From Candidatus Dadabacteria bacterium (GTDB taxonomy: Bacteria; Desulfobacterota_D; UBA1144; Nemesobacterales; UBA2774), in contig SMWY01000128.1 in assembly GCA_004356555.1 (NCBI GenBank), forward strand, positions 1-11,888: 11,888 bases of DNA, written 5' to 3'. Both the position numbers and the translations under genes were made by a program. The notes under the pieces are model-generated. The model was not told the origin of the DNA. It made no database searches and saw only the letters and a list, made by a program, of their open reading frames with translations. Position 1 is the first letter of the stretch. Each line of letters starts with the position of its first letter. Shown one piece after another: positions 1 to 7,325 of this stretch.

Positions 1-157
1 AAGTGACGGCTCAGGCATACCGTATAGAATGCGCGTCAGAGGACCTTCTTTTGTTAACTTGCAGGCTCTTTCCCAGATGGTCGAAGGAAGTCTTGTAGCA
101 GATGTAATAGCCTCAATCGGGAGTCTCGATATTGTACTTGGCGAGATAGACCGATAA
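1..157 (+). CDS. nuoD: NADH-quinone oxidoreductase subunit D, C-terminal end (partial)
   Basis: This is the end of an open frame (codons begin at base 2) that runs in from outside the window and stops at TAA 155-157, leaving 51 residues. The visible tail contains YRMRVRGPSF, then a stretch with LVADVIASIG, and ends LDIVLGEIDR. That pattern matches the C-terminus of NuoD, the 49-kDa subunit of respiratory complex I, which helps form the quinone-binding site in the peripheral arm. The ending Gly-Glu-(Val/Ile)-Asp-Arg directly before the stop is typical of the family, so the gene appears to end normally. No nuoE, F, G, H or I gene follows; the next plus-strand gene is an unrelated secreted protein. 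I see no strong terminator after the stop. Confidence 0.88.
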   Translation, partial: SDGSGIPYRMRVRGPSFVNLQALSQMVEGSLVADVIASIGSLDIVLGEIDR

Positions 158-261
158 TCAGATTAAATTCCGAAATTACAGTTATTAAGAAATAATAGCA
201 TTATTGATAAATACCAAAACCCCTCCTATTTGTCTCATATGTTGTGAACCTATACAATTAA

Positions 262-290
262 TTGCAAAAAAACGCCTTATGTACTATAAC
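262..290 (+). promoter_or_regulatory. Predicted sigma-70-type promoter for the IPTL-CTERM gene
   Basis: TTGCAA at 262-267 (4 of 6 against TTGACA) is followed by a 17-base spacer and TATAAC at 285-290 (5 of 6 against TATAAT). Transcription would start near 297, giving a leader of about 40 bases with the strong ribosome site AAGGGAGGA at 321-329. The -35 box includes the TTG at 262 that could otherwise be taken as a start codon. This supports the downstream ATG as the real start. Found by eye only. Confidence 0.5.
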
Positions 291-336
291 GTTTAAAGTT
301 TTTCTATTATCTAATAAAGAAAGGGAGGATAAAATA

Positions 337-1221
337 ATGATCAAGAGCTTTATTACTTTAGCTTTTTTAATCTGTATTTCCGTGAATGCGTATTCCCAGG
401 AGCCTTTTCCCTGTGATGACAGCTTTTACCAGGTTTTTACTAATCAAGGACAGTTAATTACGTATGATTTAGCAAGTAATACTTTTGTAACCGCGCCAAA
501 TAACGCCGGAGACCCACTCAATGCATTTGGCTATCGAGTAGTGGATGATTTTGCCTACGGCGTGTTACAGGATACAAACCTTGCACGGCTCGGATCAGAT
601 GGAACTGTAGTTGATCTCGGCGCTATAACGGGATTTCCGGGAGGCCCGACCGCATCAGGGGATTTTGGCAATGGTGGTTTATTATGCTTAATTCCAAACA
701 CAGGGTTTAACACGATTTATGCAGTCAACGTCGATACTGTTTCGGTGGAAAATACCATATCTATCGCAGGGGCCAATTTTTTCGTTTCAGATATTGCCTT
801 CAATCCTGTAGACGGGCTTTTCTATGGAGTTACTCAAGTTGCAGATGTCATAGGTACTGAGGTGCCTGCTGCACTTCTCATTGCCATAGACATAGGTGCG
901 GGAACATTCGAGATAATTGGGTCAACGGGCCTCTCTCAAGACGTTGTATTTGGCTCGATGTATGCTGACGCGTCAGGACGTGTGTATGGTTCAGATCGAG
1001 TCTCAAGTAATTTTTACGTCTTCGATACCGAAACGGGTCATGCTACGGCACTAGGGGAAACTGTAGATGGCAGTCCAATAGACGGCTTTTTCTGCTCTGC
1101 AAACTCCGGTCCGTTTGGTCTTGCTATACCAACCCTTTCCCAATGGGGTCTTATAGCAATGGCTGGAATTCTGGGGATAGTCGGATTTATGGTTATCCGA
1201 AGAAGGAAAGCAACTGCTTAA
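337..1221 (+). CDS. Secreted protein with C-terminal IPTL-CTERM sorting signal
   Basis: The 294-residue protein has three parts. Residues 1-21 are a signal peptide (MIKSF, hydrophobic core, cleavage likely near NAYSQ). Residues 22-260 are a glycine- and valine-rich body with repeated short beta-strand patterns such as FYQVF, LITYD, IYAVN, LFYGV and FYVFD, suggesting a beta-propeller-like fold. Residues 264-271 are IPTLSQWG, followed by a membrane segment (272-287) and an RRRK cluster. That tail is the IPTL-CTERM sorting signal, recognised in other bacteria by an exosortase (XrtH type) that cleaves and transfers the protein at the cell envelope. The start is ATG 337 because AAGGGAGGA lies 7 bases upstream. 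A TTG at 262 in the same frame falls inside the predicted promoter and would bury the signal peptide. Ligand and function of the body are unknown. No exosortase gene is in the window. Confidence 0.87.
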   Translation: MIKSFITLAFLICISVNAYSQEPFPCDDSFYQVFTNQGQLITYDLASNTFVTAPNNAGDPLNAFGYRVVDDFAYGVLQDTNLARLGSDGTVVDLGAITGFPGGPTASGDFGNGGLLCLIPNTGFNTIYAVNVDTVSVENTISIAGANFFVSDIAFNPVDGLFYGVTQVADVIGTEVPAALLIAIDIGAGTFEIIGSTGLSQDVVFGSMYADASGRVYGSDRVSSNFYVFDTETGHATALGETVDGSPIDGFFCSANSGPFGLAIPTLSQWGLIAMAGILGIVGFMVIRRRKATA

Positions 1222-1245
1222 TTAAAAGATCAATACAATTGAATA

Positions 1246-1285
1246 TATGGAAGCGGACACTGTCCGCCGCTACCCGCATTCCATA
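1246..1285. repeat. Nested inverted repeat between convergent genes
   Basis: The outer arms TATGGAA (1246-1252) and TTCCATA (1279-1285) are perfect complements. Inside, GCGGACA (1253-1259) and TGTCCGC (1261-1267) are also perfect complements around one base. The inner part can form a GC-rich 6-base-pair stem with a 3-base loop. The element lies in the 112-base gap between the ends of the IPTL gene and lolA, where a bidirectional transcription barrier would fit. No T-run follows on either strand, so it is not a classic intrinsic terminator. It could instead be a REP-like repeat or a transposon remnant. Confidence 0.5.
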
Positions 1286-1333
1286 AACCGAGCTTGACAA
1301 AAGGGGAGCGGCACAAAAGATCGTTGCAGCCAA

Positions 1334-2005
1334 TCATTGAAAGGATGGAGGCTTTACTACTTCTACGCCCGAGGGAATTTTAAAGTCAAAGAGCGAGTCA
1401 GATACCTCGCCGTCTATCTTTATATCTTTTAGATTGATTGTAGTCAGATTACCAAAGGGATCATAGAGATAAATCGCGTTTACCATCATGTCCTTTTTAT
1501 TAACAGATATTGTTACCTTATTGTATTCCTCTTCACCTTTCGGGACAAGATCTATCAAATAACTGCCGTTTGGATTAACCTCTCCAGGGTCAGCAAAACT
1601 GGCATTAAAGAGCTCCTTTATATTACCGAGACCTGAAAGAAGTGTTGTAGTGGACTGGGTTTCAGAAACTTGGTTAATCGGCGTTTCTATAACCTGCTTT
1701 TCTTCCTCATCATAAAACCAAAAGGTCTTTCCGTCAGATACAATCTGGTCCTTGTTAGGAGTGTTGTAATTCCATCTCATTTTGCCAGGTTTCTTAAACC
1801 AGACTTCGCCATCAGCTTTTTGAACCTTATTTAGAGCTTTTACTTCAACTTCTTGGATAAATGTCGCATGAAAATTATTTATCTGTTCATATTTTTTTTG
1901 AATCCCGTCTACTACAGAATCCAGATTATCCTGCTCATCGGAGAATCCTTGAGTGGAGGATAAAAGTAGTATAAGAAGTAAAGTGAGCGAAGTTTTGAGA
2001 GACAT
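1334..2005 (-). CDS. lolA: Outer-membrane lipoprotein carrier protein LolA
   Basis: The 223-residue product starts with a signal peptide (about residues 1-22, long leucine run ending near TQGFS), placing it in the periplasm. The mature part has the LolA pattern: an early FHATFIQEV strand, then ADGEVWFKKPGKMRWNY and the IVSDGKTFWFYDEEEKQV segment, with later strands through about residue 215. LolA accepts lipoproteins released by LolCDE at the inner membrane and carries them across the periplasm in a hydrophobic cavity. Length is close to the usual 200-230 residues. The ATG overlaps the ftsK stop by one base (TAATG), with AGAGG just upstream, so the two are probably translated from one message. 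No LolB-like acceptor is visible here. Confidence 0.93.
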   Translation of the reverse strand: MSLKTSLTLLLILLLSSTQGFSDEQDNLDSVVDGIQKKYEQINNFHATFIQEVEVKALNKVQKADGEVWFKKPGKMRWNYNTPNKDQIVSDGKTFWFYDEEEKQVIETPINQVSETQSTTTLLSGLGNIKELFNASFADPGEVNPNGSYLIDLVPKGEEEYNKVTISVNKKDMMVNAIYLYDPFGNLTTINLKDIKIDGEVSDSLFDFKIPSGVEVVKPPSFQ

Positions 2006-4314
2006 TATTGCCTCTCTTCAACTTGACTTGGATCTATAAAAACTTCCCTCGGCTTACCTGCAACTTCCTGAGGCCCCACAACGCCCTCTTTTTCCATAAT
2101 CTCAACAATACGTGCAGCCCTGTTATAACCTATTTTAAGTTTTCTCTGTAACATTGATATCGATGCCTGCCCTGTCTCCGCAATTGTCCTTAATGCCTGG
2201 TGGTAAAGCTCGTCTTTATCATCTTCAAGCTCGTCCAAGCCTTCTCTCTCTTCAACATGAGTAATGTCCTCATTGTATTGAGGCTGACCCTGAGATTTTA
2301 CAAACTCTGTAATACCCTCTCTTTCTTCATCTGATATAAGCGCACCCTGAAGTCTTAAGAGTTTAGAGGTCCCGGGCTCTAAAAATAGCATGTCCCCTTT
2401 TCCGAGTAATCTTTCCGCCCCACCGGCATCCAAGATGATTCTTGAATCGATCTTGGAGGAGACGAGGAATGAAATCCTGGCGGGGAAGTTTGCTTTGATA
2501 AGCCCTGCTACAATATCCGCCGAAGGACGCTGCGTTGCAACAATCAAGTGAATACCGGCGGCACGCGCCTTTTGAGAAAGTCTTGTGATCGACTCTTTTA
2601 TTTCGTTCGGAGCTGTCATCATCAAGTCCGCAAGCTCATCTAGTACGATTACGATGTAAGGAAGGAGCTTCTCCCATTTATCCTCTCTATTTAATCTTGC
2701 AATATTTCTATTATGAGTCTCGATATCCCTTACCCCTTCCTCAGAAAGAATTCTGTACCTGTTATCCATCTCCTGCACTGCCCACCTTAGAGCGGCCGCA
2801 GCTTTTTTAGGCTCTGTAACTACCGGGTGTAAAAGATGTGGAATATCTTCATACACGGAGAGCTCAAGCATCTTGGGGTCAATCATAATAAATTTAAGCT
2901 CATATGGGCTTGCCTTATAAAGCATGCTGGTGATTACAGCGTTCAGTAGAACACTCTTACCCGAACCGGTGGTTCCGGCTATCATAAGATGAGGCGCCTT
3001 TCTAAGATCCATATAAAAAGGAAGCCCTGAAATGTCCTTACCCAGAGCAAGGGTTAACATTGATTCGCTTTTTGAAAACTCAGGATCTTCAAGAAGCTCT
3101 CTAAGCACAACTACTTCCCTTTTTGCGTTTGGCACTTCTATACCTATAACGTCTTTTCCGGGAATAGGCGCAATTATTCTTATACTGAACGCGCTAAGAC
3201 CCATGGCTAGATCGTTTTCAAGCGATGATATCTTATTAATCTTGATCCCGGGCGCAGGTTTATATTCAAACATCGTAATTACAGGTCCGGGCCTTATCTC
3301 GGTAATTTTTCCCGATACACCAAAATCTTTTAATTTGTCTTCTATTAATTTTGCCTTCTCATAAACAGCATTGCGGTCTACTTCTAGATTCGACTCCATC
3401 TTTGGGTCAAGCAAATCGGTAGAAGGGAGTTCATAATCATTATGTAAGATTTCTTTCTTCGGAAAAAACTTCTCTAATCCTTGTAACTTTGGGTGCTCTA
3501 CAACTATTTGAGGTTGATCTCCATCAGCTTCAATGGTTTCTGGATTTCCTTGTGTGATTATCTCGTCTTCTAAAGTTATTATCTCTTCGTTAAGTATGTC
3601 ATCTACCGGGCTTTGTTTACCGTAAAGTGCCGTTGACCCATTCCCCTCTGAAATTAAAGGTTCTCCCTCGGCCTTTATTTCTGCTTTAGAATAAGATTCT
3701 TTTAAATGAATCGCTGCGTCTTTTCCCTTTAGAACCAAAAACTTTGATCCGGCATATATGTTTTCCATAATAGACTTAGAAATCTTTCCTGTAACTCCAA
3801 TTAACTCCGTCAAAGTAAGACTGGATATAATTATTAAACTCGCTAGAAGCAATATGGTTACAATTAAATACGAACCTACTGTTCCGGCTAGCCCGTCTCT
3901 TAGTACCTCTGCTACAGTATTTCCTATCCACCCACCCGCAGGGTTGTAACCCAGGAAATCCGTTCCGACATATGCTAGGCCAAGAAGTGTCATTGTAGCT
4001 AGGAGAAAAATAAAGGAAGCAAGAGCCTTTCTATACAGCCCAGTTCCAGCTCTATTTAGAAAAACAACCACTGATGAATAGAACATGACTACCGGAACTA
4101 CAAATGCACATACCCCGAATGCTTTTCCAAGCATATCGGAAATAAACACACCTATTGTGCCCATAGCGCCCTTCACATCAAGATCAGAGCTTGAGCTGTA
4201 AAAAATAAGGCTGAGAGCTGAAAATAACCCAAAAGAGAATAATAAAGCAGATATCAATTCTCTAATGAGGTTATCGGAGGAATTTTGCTTGGAACTACTT
4301 CTTTTTCTTGCCAT
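2005..4314 (-). CDS. ftsK: DNA translocase FtsK/SpoIIIE
   Basis: This 769-residue protein pumps double-stranded DNA through the closing septum and aligns chromosome ends for dimer resolution. Residues about 16-165 contain four likely membrane segments. A charged linker runs to about 290 and is short compared with E. coli FtsK. The alpha/beta motor follows, with Walker A GTTGSGKS at 447-454, Walker B around IVIVLDE (554-560) and the conserved ATQRPSAD at 593-600. The last part (about 700-765) is the winged-helix gamma domain that reads polar DNA signals. The overall build resembles SpoIIIE and the shorter FtsK proteins. ATG 4314 follows a likely promoter within about 10 bases, and no clear ribosome site precedes it. 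lolA follows with a one-base overlap. Confidence 0.96.
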   Translation of the reverse strand: MARKRSSSKQNSSDNLIRELISALLFSFGLFSALSLIFYSSSSDLDVKGAMGTIGVFISDMLGKAFGVCAFVVPVVMFYSSVVVFLNRAGTGLYRKALASFIFLLATMTLLGLAYVGTDFLGYNPAGGWIGNTVAEVLRDGLAGTVGSYLIVTILLLASLIIISSLTLTELIGVTGKISKSIMENIYAGSKFLVLKGKDAAIHLKESYSKAEIKAEGEPLISEGNGSTALYGKQSPVDDILNEEIITLEDEIITQGNPETIEADGDQPQIVVEHPKLQGLEKFFPKKEILHNDYELPSTDLLDPKMESNLEVDRNAVYEKAKLIEDKLKDFGVSGKITEIRPGPVITMFEYKPAPGIKINKISSLENDLAMGLSAFSIRIIAPIPGKDVIGIEVPNAKREVVVLRELLEDPEFSKSESMLTLALGKDISGLPFYMDLRKAPHLMIAGTTGSGKSVLLNAVITSMLYKASPYELKFIMIDPKMLELSVYEDIPHLLHPVVTEPKKAAAALRWAVQEMDNRYRILSEEGVRDIETHNRNIARLNREDKWEKLLPYIVIVLDELADLMMTAPNEIKESITRLSQKARAAGIHLIVATQRPSADIVAGLIKANFPARISFLVSSKIDSRIILDAGGAERLLGKGDMLFLEPGTSKLLRLQGALISDEEREGITEFVKSQGQPQYNEDITHVEEREGLDELEDDKDELYHQALRTIAETGQASISMLQRKLKIGYNRAARIVEIMEKEGVVGPQEVAGKPREVFIDPSQVEERQ

Positions 4315-4329
4315 GGATTGTTAAAGCTA

Positions 4330-4358
4330 ATTATACAGTATTTAGGATAAGTATTCAA
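4330..4358 (-). promoter_or_regulatory. Near-consensus promoter upstream of ftsK
   Basis: Read on the minus strand, TTGAAT (4358-4353) is followed by exactly 17 bases and a perfect TATAAT (4335-4330). The predicted start of transcription is near 4323, only about 9 bases before the ftsK ATG at 4314. The message would then be almost leaderless; the bases between (TAACAATCC) contain no Shine-Dalgarno sequence. Confidence 0.6.
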
Positions 4359-4476
4359 AATTGTTAGGTTTACCATATGAATTCTTATCAGTTTTAAGCA
4401 ACTAGGATAATTGAAAAATTTAACTCTTAGGACTAAATTAACAACAAAATTTGTGGTAATCGGGTTTGTGAATTAG

Positions 4477-5940
4477 TTAGCCGCCCTTAAAAGCATGCAA
4501 GACTGAACCGGCCGCCTCAAGCGCCAGATTCCAGGAATTAAAAGGAAACACGCCAAGCACAAGTGTCCCAATACAAAGAACTATTAGTACTACCGATGAC
4601 GCAAATTTAAATGAGGGGAAAGTAGCTGTTTCTTCCTTCATATATGCGTAAACAAGCACTCTTAAGTAATAATAAGCTGATACTACACTGCTTAGGATTC
4701 CGATTACAGCAAGCCAGTAGAAATCAGCCTGCACTGCGGAGAGGAAAAGCCTATATTTCGCAAAAAATCCTAAAGTCGGCGGTATACCCGCAAGGGAGAA
4801 CATAAATACTCCCAAGGCAAGTGCGAGATAAGGTCTTTTTCGCCAAAGACCCGAAATATCATCAAATGTTTCACATTCCTTTCCATCTCTTGATAGATAA
4901 GCCAAAACTCCAAATGCCCCCAAATTCATGAACATATAGGCAAAAAGATAATAAATTACACTACTTACCGCTAATTTATCTCCACCATACGCTGCTACCA
5001 CCCCTACAAGAGCGTATCCCGCGTGCGCAATGCTGGAGTATGCGAGCATGCGTTTTATACTTTTTTGAGCTATTGCCGCTATATTACCCACTACCATCGT
5101 AAATACAGCAACGATCCATAAAACGGACATAATGCTTATCTGGATTTCTGAAAATCCTTCGAAAATGACTCTAAGTAAAATCGCAAAAGCAGCAGCTTTT
5201 ACTCCTACAGACATAAAAGCGGTCACAGGCATCGGCGCCCCTTCATAGACATCAGGCACCCACTGATGTAGGGGAAATGCTCCGATCTTAAATATGAAGC
5301 CAACAAGCACTAAAGCGCTTCCGGCTAAAAAGAGTGGATTTGTAGGGTCGAATTTACTGACGATCTCGTCCAGATACACAGACCCCGACGCTCCGTAGAG
5401 AAGTGCTATACCGTAAAGTAGTATTGCCGATGAGAATCCGCCCAGAATAAGATATTTTATTCCCGCTTCTGTTGACCTAGCTGATTTTCTGTTAAAGGCC
5501 GCGAGTATGTATACAGAGATAGACATTATTTCAAAGCCAAGAAAAAGAGACATGAACTCTTTAGCCGAGCTTAGAATCATCATACCTGAAGTTGAAAATA
5601 GTATAAGTGCGAAGAACTCATTTGAGTATTTATTGGTATTTGAAAGATAGTCCCTTGAAATAATGACTGACAGGAATGCACCTAGAAGAAAAATAATATT
5701 AAAATATGCGGCGAACTGATCTAAAGAAAGAGCCCCTGAAAAAGCAGTCTCGGCCACACCAAACCTCTTTAGATTTAGAATAAAGCCAACCGCTAATCCC
5801 AAAAGAGCAAGAACATACAGATTCTTTTTCGCAGATCCCTTTAAGATTGGATCAAGTACTATTAATATAAGACCGGCAATTATGAGCGAAATTTCCGGTC
5901 CTATCAGAAGAGTACTTTTAAAAACCTCGCTTAAATCCAT
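4477..5940 (-). CDS. nuoN: NADH-quinone oxidoreductase subunit N
   Basis: The 487-residue, highly hydrophobic protein has about 14 membrane segments and is one of the three antiporter-like proton-pumping subunits of complex I. The family signature is plain around HQWVPDVYEGAPMPVTAF (residues 225-242). Charged residues expected for the proton path are present: Glu137 in GFEIMS, Lys162, Lys218 in FKIGAF, Lys248 in GVKAAAF and Lys395 in FAKYRLF. Length matches NuoN rather than NuoL or NuoM. ATG 5940 has GGGGAA about 8 bases upstream. The gene is on its own: ftsK lies downstream on the same strand and the sulfur cassette upstream, with no other nuo gene adjacent. The nuoD fragment at the left edge is on the opposite strand. 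Confidence 0.95.
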   Translation of the reverse strand: MDLSEVFKSTLLIGPEISLIIAGLILIVLDPILKGSAKKNLYVLALLGLAVGFILNLKRFGVAETAFSGALSLDQFAAYFNIIFLLGAFLSVIISRDYLSNTNKYSNEFFALILFSTSGMMILSSAKEFMSLFLGFEIMSISVYILAAFNRKSARSTEAGIKYLILGGFSSAILLYGIALLYGASGSVYLDEIVSKFDPTNPLFLAGSALVLVGFIFKIGAFPLHQWVPDVYEGAPMPVTAFMSVGVKAAAFAILLRVIFEGFSEIQISIMSVLWIVAVFTMVVGNIAAIAQKSIKRMLAYSSIAHAGYALVGVVAAYGGDKLAVSSVIYYLFAYMFMNLGAFGVLAYLSRDGKECETFDDISGLWRKRPYLALALGVFMFSLAGIPPTLGFFAKYRLFLSAVQADFYWLAVIGILSSVVSAYYYLRVLVYAYMKEETATFPSFKFASSVVLIVLCIGTLVLGVFPFNSWNLALEAAGSVLHAFKGG

Positions 5941-5999
5941 CTATATATTCCCCAAATTCAGTAGTGCTAATAGAGTGAAAAGATTATTTTGAGTAGTTT

Positions 6000-6028
6000 A
6001 GTATGTTGGAGGGGCAAGGTGTTGTCAA
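6000..6028 (-). promoter_or_regulatory. Predicted promoter for nuoN
   Basis: On the minus strand a perfect -35 TTGACA (6028-6023) is followed by 17 bases and CATACT (6005-6000, 4 of 6 against TATAAT). The start would fall near 5993, giving a leader of about 50 bases with GGGGAA before the nuoN ATG. It lies in the 143-base gap after moeB and suggests nuoN is transcribed separately from the cysteine cassette. Confidence 0.5.
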
Positions 6029-6083
6029 GTTAACTTAAGAATCACTAATTTCACAAACAATTTGATTGAATACACAGTATTTT

Positions 6084-6905
6084 TTAAGAAGGAGGCAAGT
6101 TCTCAAAATCACATTCCGGCTGTTTATACTCGGTTACTTCTTTAATTGAAGGGTTCTCACCACATAAGTGACATTGTGGGTATTTATTAACTTTAACAGA
6201 GTCAAAAGTCATTTTAAGTGCATTAAATATTAGAAGACGATCTTCTAATGAATCACCGATTTCTAAAATTTCTTTTAACGTTTCGATTGCCTGCATAGTT
6301 CCAACAGTTCCGGCTACAGCACCTAATATGCCAACTTCCTGGCAGTTGGGCATCATTCCCTCAGGCGGTATTTCAGGATATAAACAACGGTAACACGCGC
6401 CCCCATTATGGGGTTTAAATACGGATATCTGCCCTTCGAACTGAAAGATAGCTCCCGATATCAGTGTTTTCTTCTCGAAGTAACAAGCGTCGTTTACCAG
6501 ATAGCGCGTAGGAAAATTATCAGAGCCGTCTACGACTATATCGTAGTTTCTAATTATATCCCGGATATTGTCCTTAGTAATCAAGTTATTATATGCAATA
6601 ATTTCTACATCAGGATTTAGTTTCTTAAGCTTTTCCTGAGCTGAACGTGTTTTAGGCTTTCCAATGTCGTCGGTGTAGTGAAGCACCTGTCTCTGGAGGT
6701 TGGAAATATCGACCTGGTCTGAGTCGGCAATACCTACAGTTCCAACACCGGCCGCTGCTAAATAAAGCGCCACAGGAGAGCCCAGTCCGCCTACTCCGAC
6801 ACAAAAAACTTTAGAATCCAAAAGCTTTCTTTGTCCAACTCCCCCAACTTCGGGAAGTAAAATGTGTCTACTGTAGCGATAAATTTGATCTTCAGTTAAT
6901 TGCAA
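6084..6905 (-). CDS. moeB: MoeB/ThiF-family adenylyltransferase (E1-like enzyme)
   Basis: This 273-residue E1-like enzyme belongs to the family that adenylates the C-terminal glycine of small sulfur carriers so that a thiocarboxylate can form. Visible parts are the nucleotide-binding GVGGLGS (37-43), DSDQVDISNLQRQ (61-73), IGKPKT (81-86), DGSDNFPTRY (126-135), the candidate catalytic Cys188 in PNCQEVGILG, and two zinc-binding pairs, CYRC (171-174) and CHLC (245-248). No rhodanese domain follows, unlike mycobacterial MoeZ. The start is TTG 6905: an in-frame stop lies two codons upstream and no ATG occurs before the nucleotide-binding region. GGATGG is a fair ribosome site. The gene begins 3 bases after the JAMM gene ends. 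Context points to cysteine synthesis, though molybdopterin or thiamine sulfur transfer remains possible. Confidence 0.9.
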   Translation of the reverse strand: MQLTEDQIYRYSRHILLPEVGGVGQRKLLDSKVFCVGVGGLGSPVALYLAAAGVGTVGIADSDQVDISNLQRQVLHYTDDIGKPKTRSAQEKLKKLNPDVEIIAYNNLITKDNIRDIIRNYDIVVDGSDNFPTRYLVNDACYFEKKTLISGAIFQFEGQISVFKPHNGGACYRCLYPEIPPEGMMPNCQEVGILGAVAGTVGTMQAIETLKEILEIGDSLEDRLLIFNALKMTFDSVKVNKYPQCHLCGENPSIKEVTEYKQPECDFENLPPS

Positions 6906-6908
6906 TAT

Positions 6909-7325
6909 TCAACCATCCGTTACTTCAATCTGGTCTTCTATAAAATGAGAATCAAAGTCCTCAAGCACCCATGCTCTTGCGTCATTATACTTTCCCTTAT
7001 TTATAGAAAAAATAATATAAGTCCACTCAGGCCATGCCCTCTGCCTATCAGTCTCTGAAGCCTTGGAGGGATGATCGGGGTGGGAGTGATAAATTCCTAA
7101 AATTTCCATATTATTTTCTCTTGCCCACTCATCCGCCTCCTTAAAAGAGACCGGGTCCAATTCATAACGATCGTGCGCTCTCTCAGTATTTAGGTTTCTG
7201 CATTCTTTATAGTGTGTAATATCTCCGTTTGACCCTATCATAACCCCGCAAACCTCATGAGGAAAACCGGCTTCTGCATGTTTTATCATCCCATCGTACA
7301 CAGACCTTAGTACCTTTACCACCAT
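6909..7325 (-). CDS. JAMM/MPN+ metallopeptidase (Mec-like, M67 family)
   Basis: The 138-residue single-domain protein carries the full JAMM zinc motif: Glu24 in HEVCG, then His80-Ser81-His82, Ser90 and Asp93 in the HSHP...S..D arrangement. These are the zinc ligands and catalytic residues of MPN+ peptidases. In mycobacteria, Mec cleaves newly made cysteine from the end of the CysO carrier; the same role is inferred here from the neighbouring cysM and moeB. The start overlaps the end of cysM by 10 bases. GGAGG lies only 3 bases before ATG 7325, which is tight, so the GTG second codon (spacing 6) could also serve as start. No signal peptide, so cytoplasmic. The substrate is uncertain because no Gly-Gly carrier is encoded in the cassette. 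Confidence 0.9.
   Translation of the reverse strand: MVVKVLRSVYDGMIKHAEAGFPHEVCGVMIGSNGDITHYKECRNLNTERAHDRYELDPVSFKEADEWARENNMEILGIYHSHPDHPSKASETDRQRAWPEWTYIIFSINKGKYNDARAWVLEDFDSHFIEDQIEVTDG

Noticed and set aside
262..336. Upstream TTG start for the IPTL-CTERM protein
   Set aside because: The TTG lies in the predicted -35 box, and the extension would put 25 mostly polar residues before a normal signal peptide; ATG 337 has a strong ribosome site.
3032..3364. 110-codon plus-strand open frame
   Set aside because: It lies wholly inside ftsK on the opposite strand and has no ribosome site or domain; it is a shadow of the real gene.
4477..4485. NuoN ends in Lys-Gly-Gly, like a ubiquitin-like carrier near an E1 gene
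   Set aside because: NuoN is a membrane-embedded proton-pump subunit with no ubiquitin-like fold; the ending is most likely coincidence.
6067..6079. Small hairpin AATAC-TGT-GTATT after moeB as terminator
   Set aside because: The stem is only 5 AT-rich pairs and no T-run follows in the direction of moeB transcription.
6408..6620. 70-codon plus-strand open frame
   Set aside because: It is antisense to the conserved moeB coding region and shows no independent coding signal.
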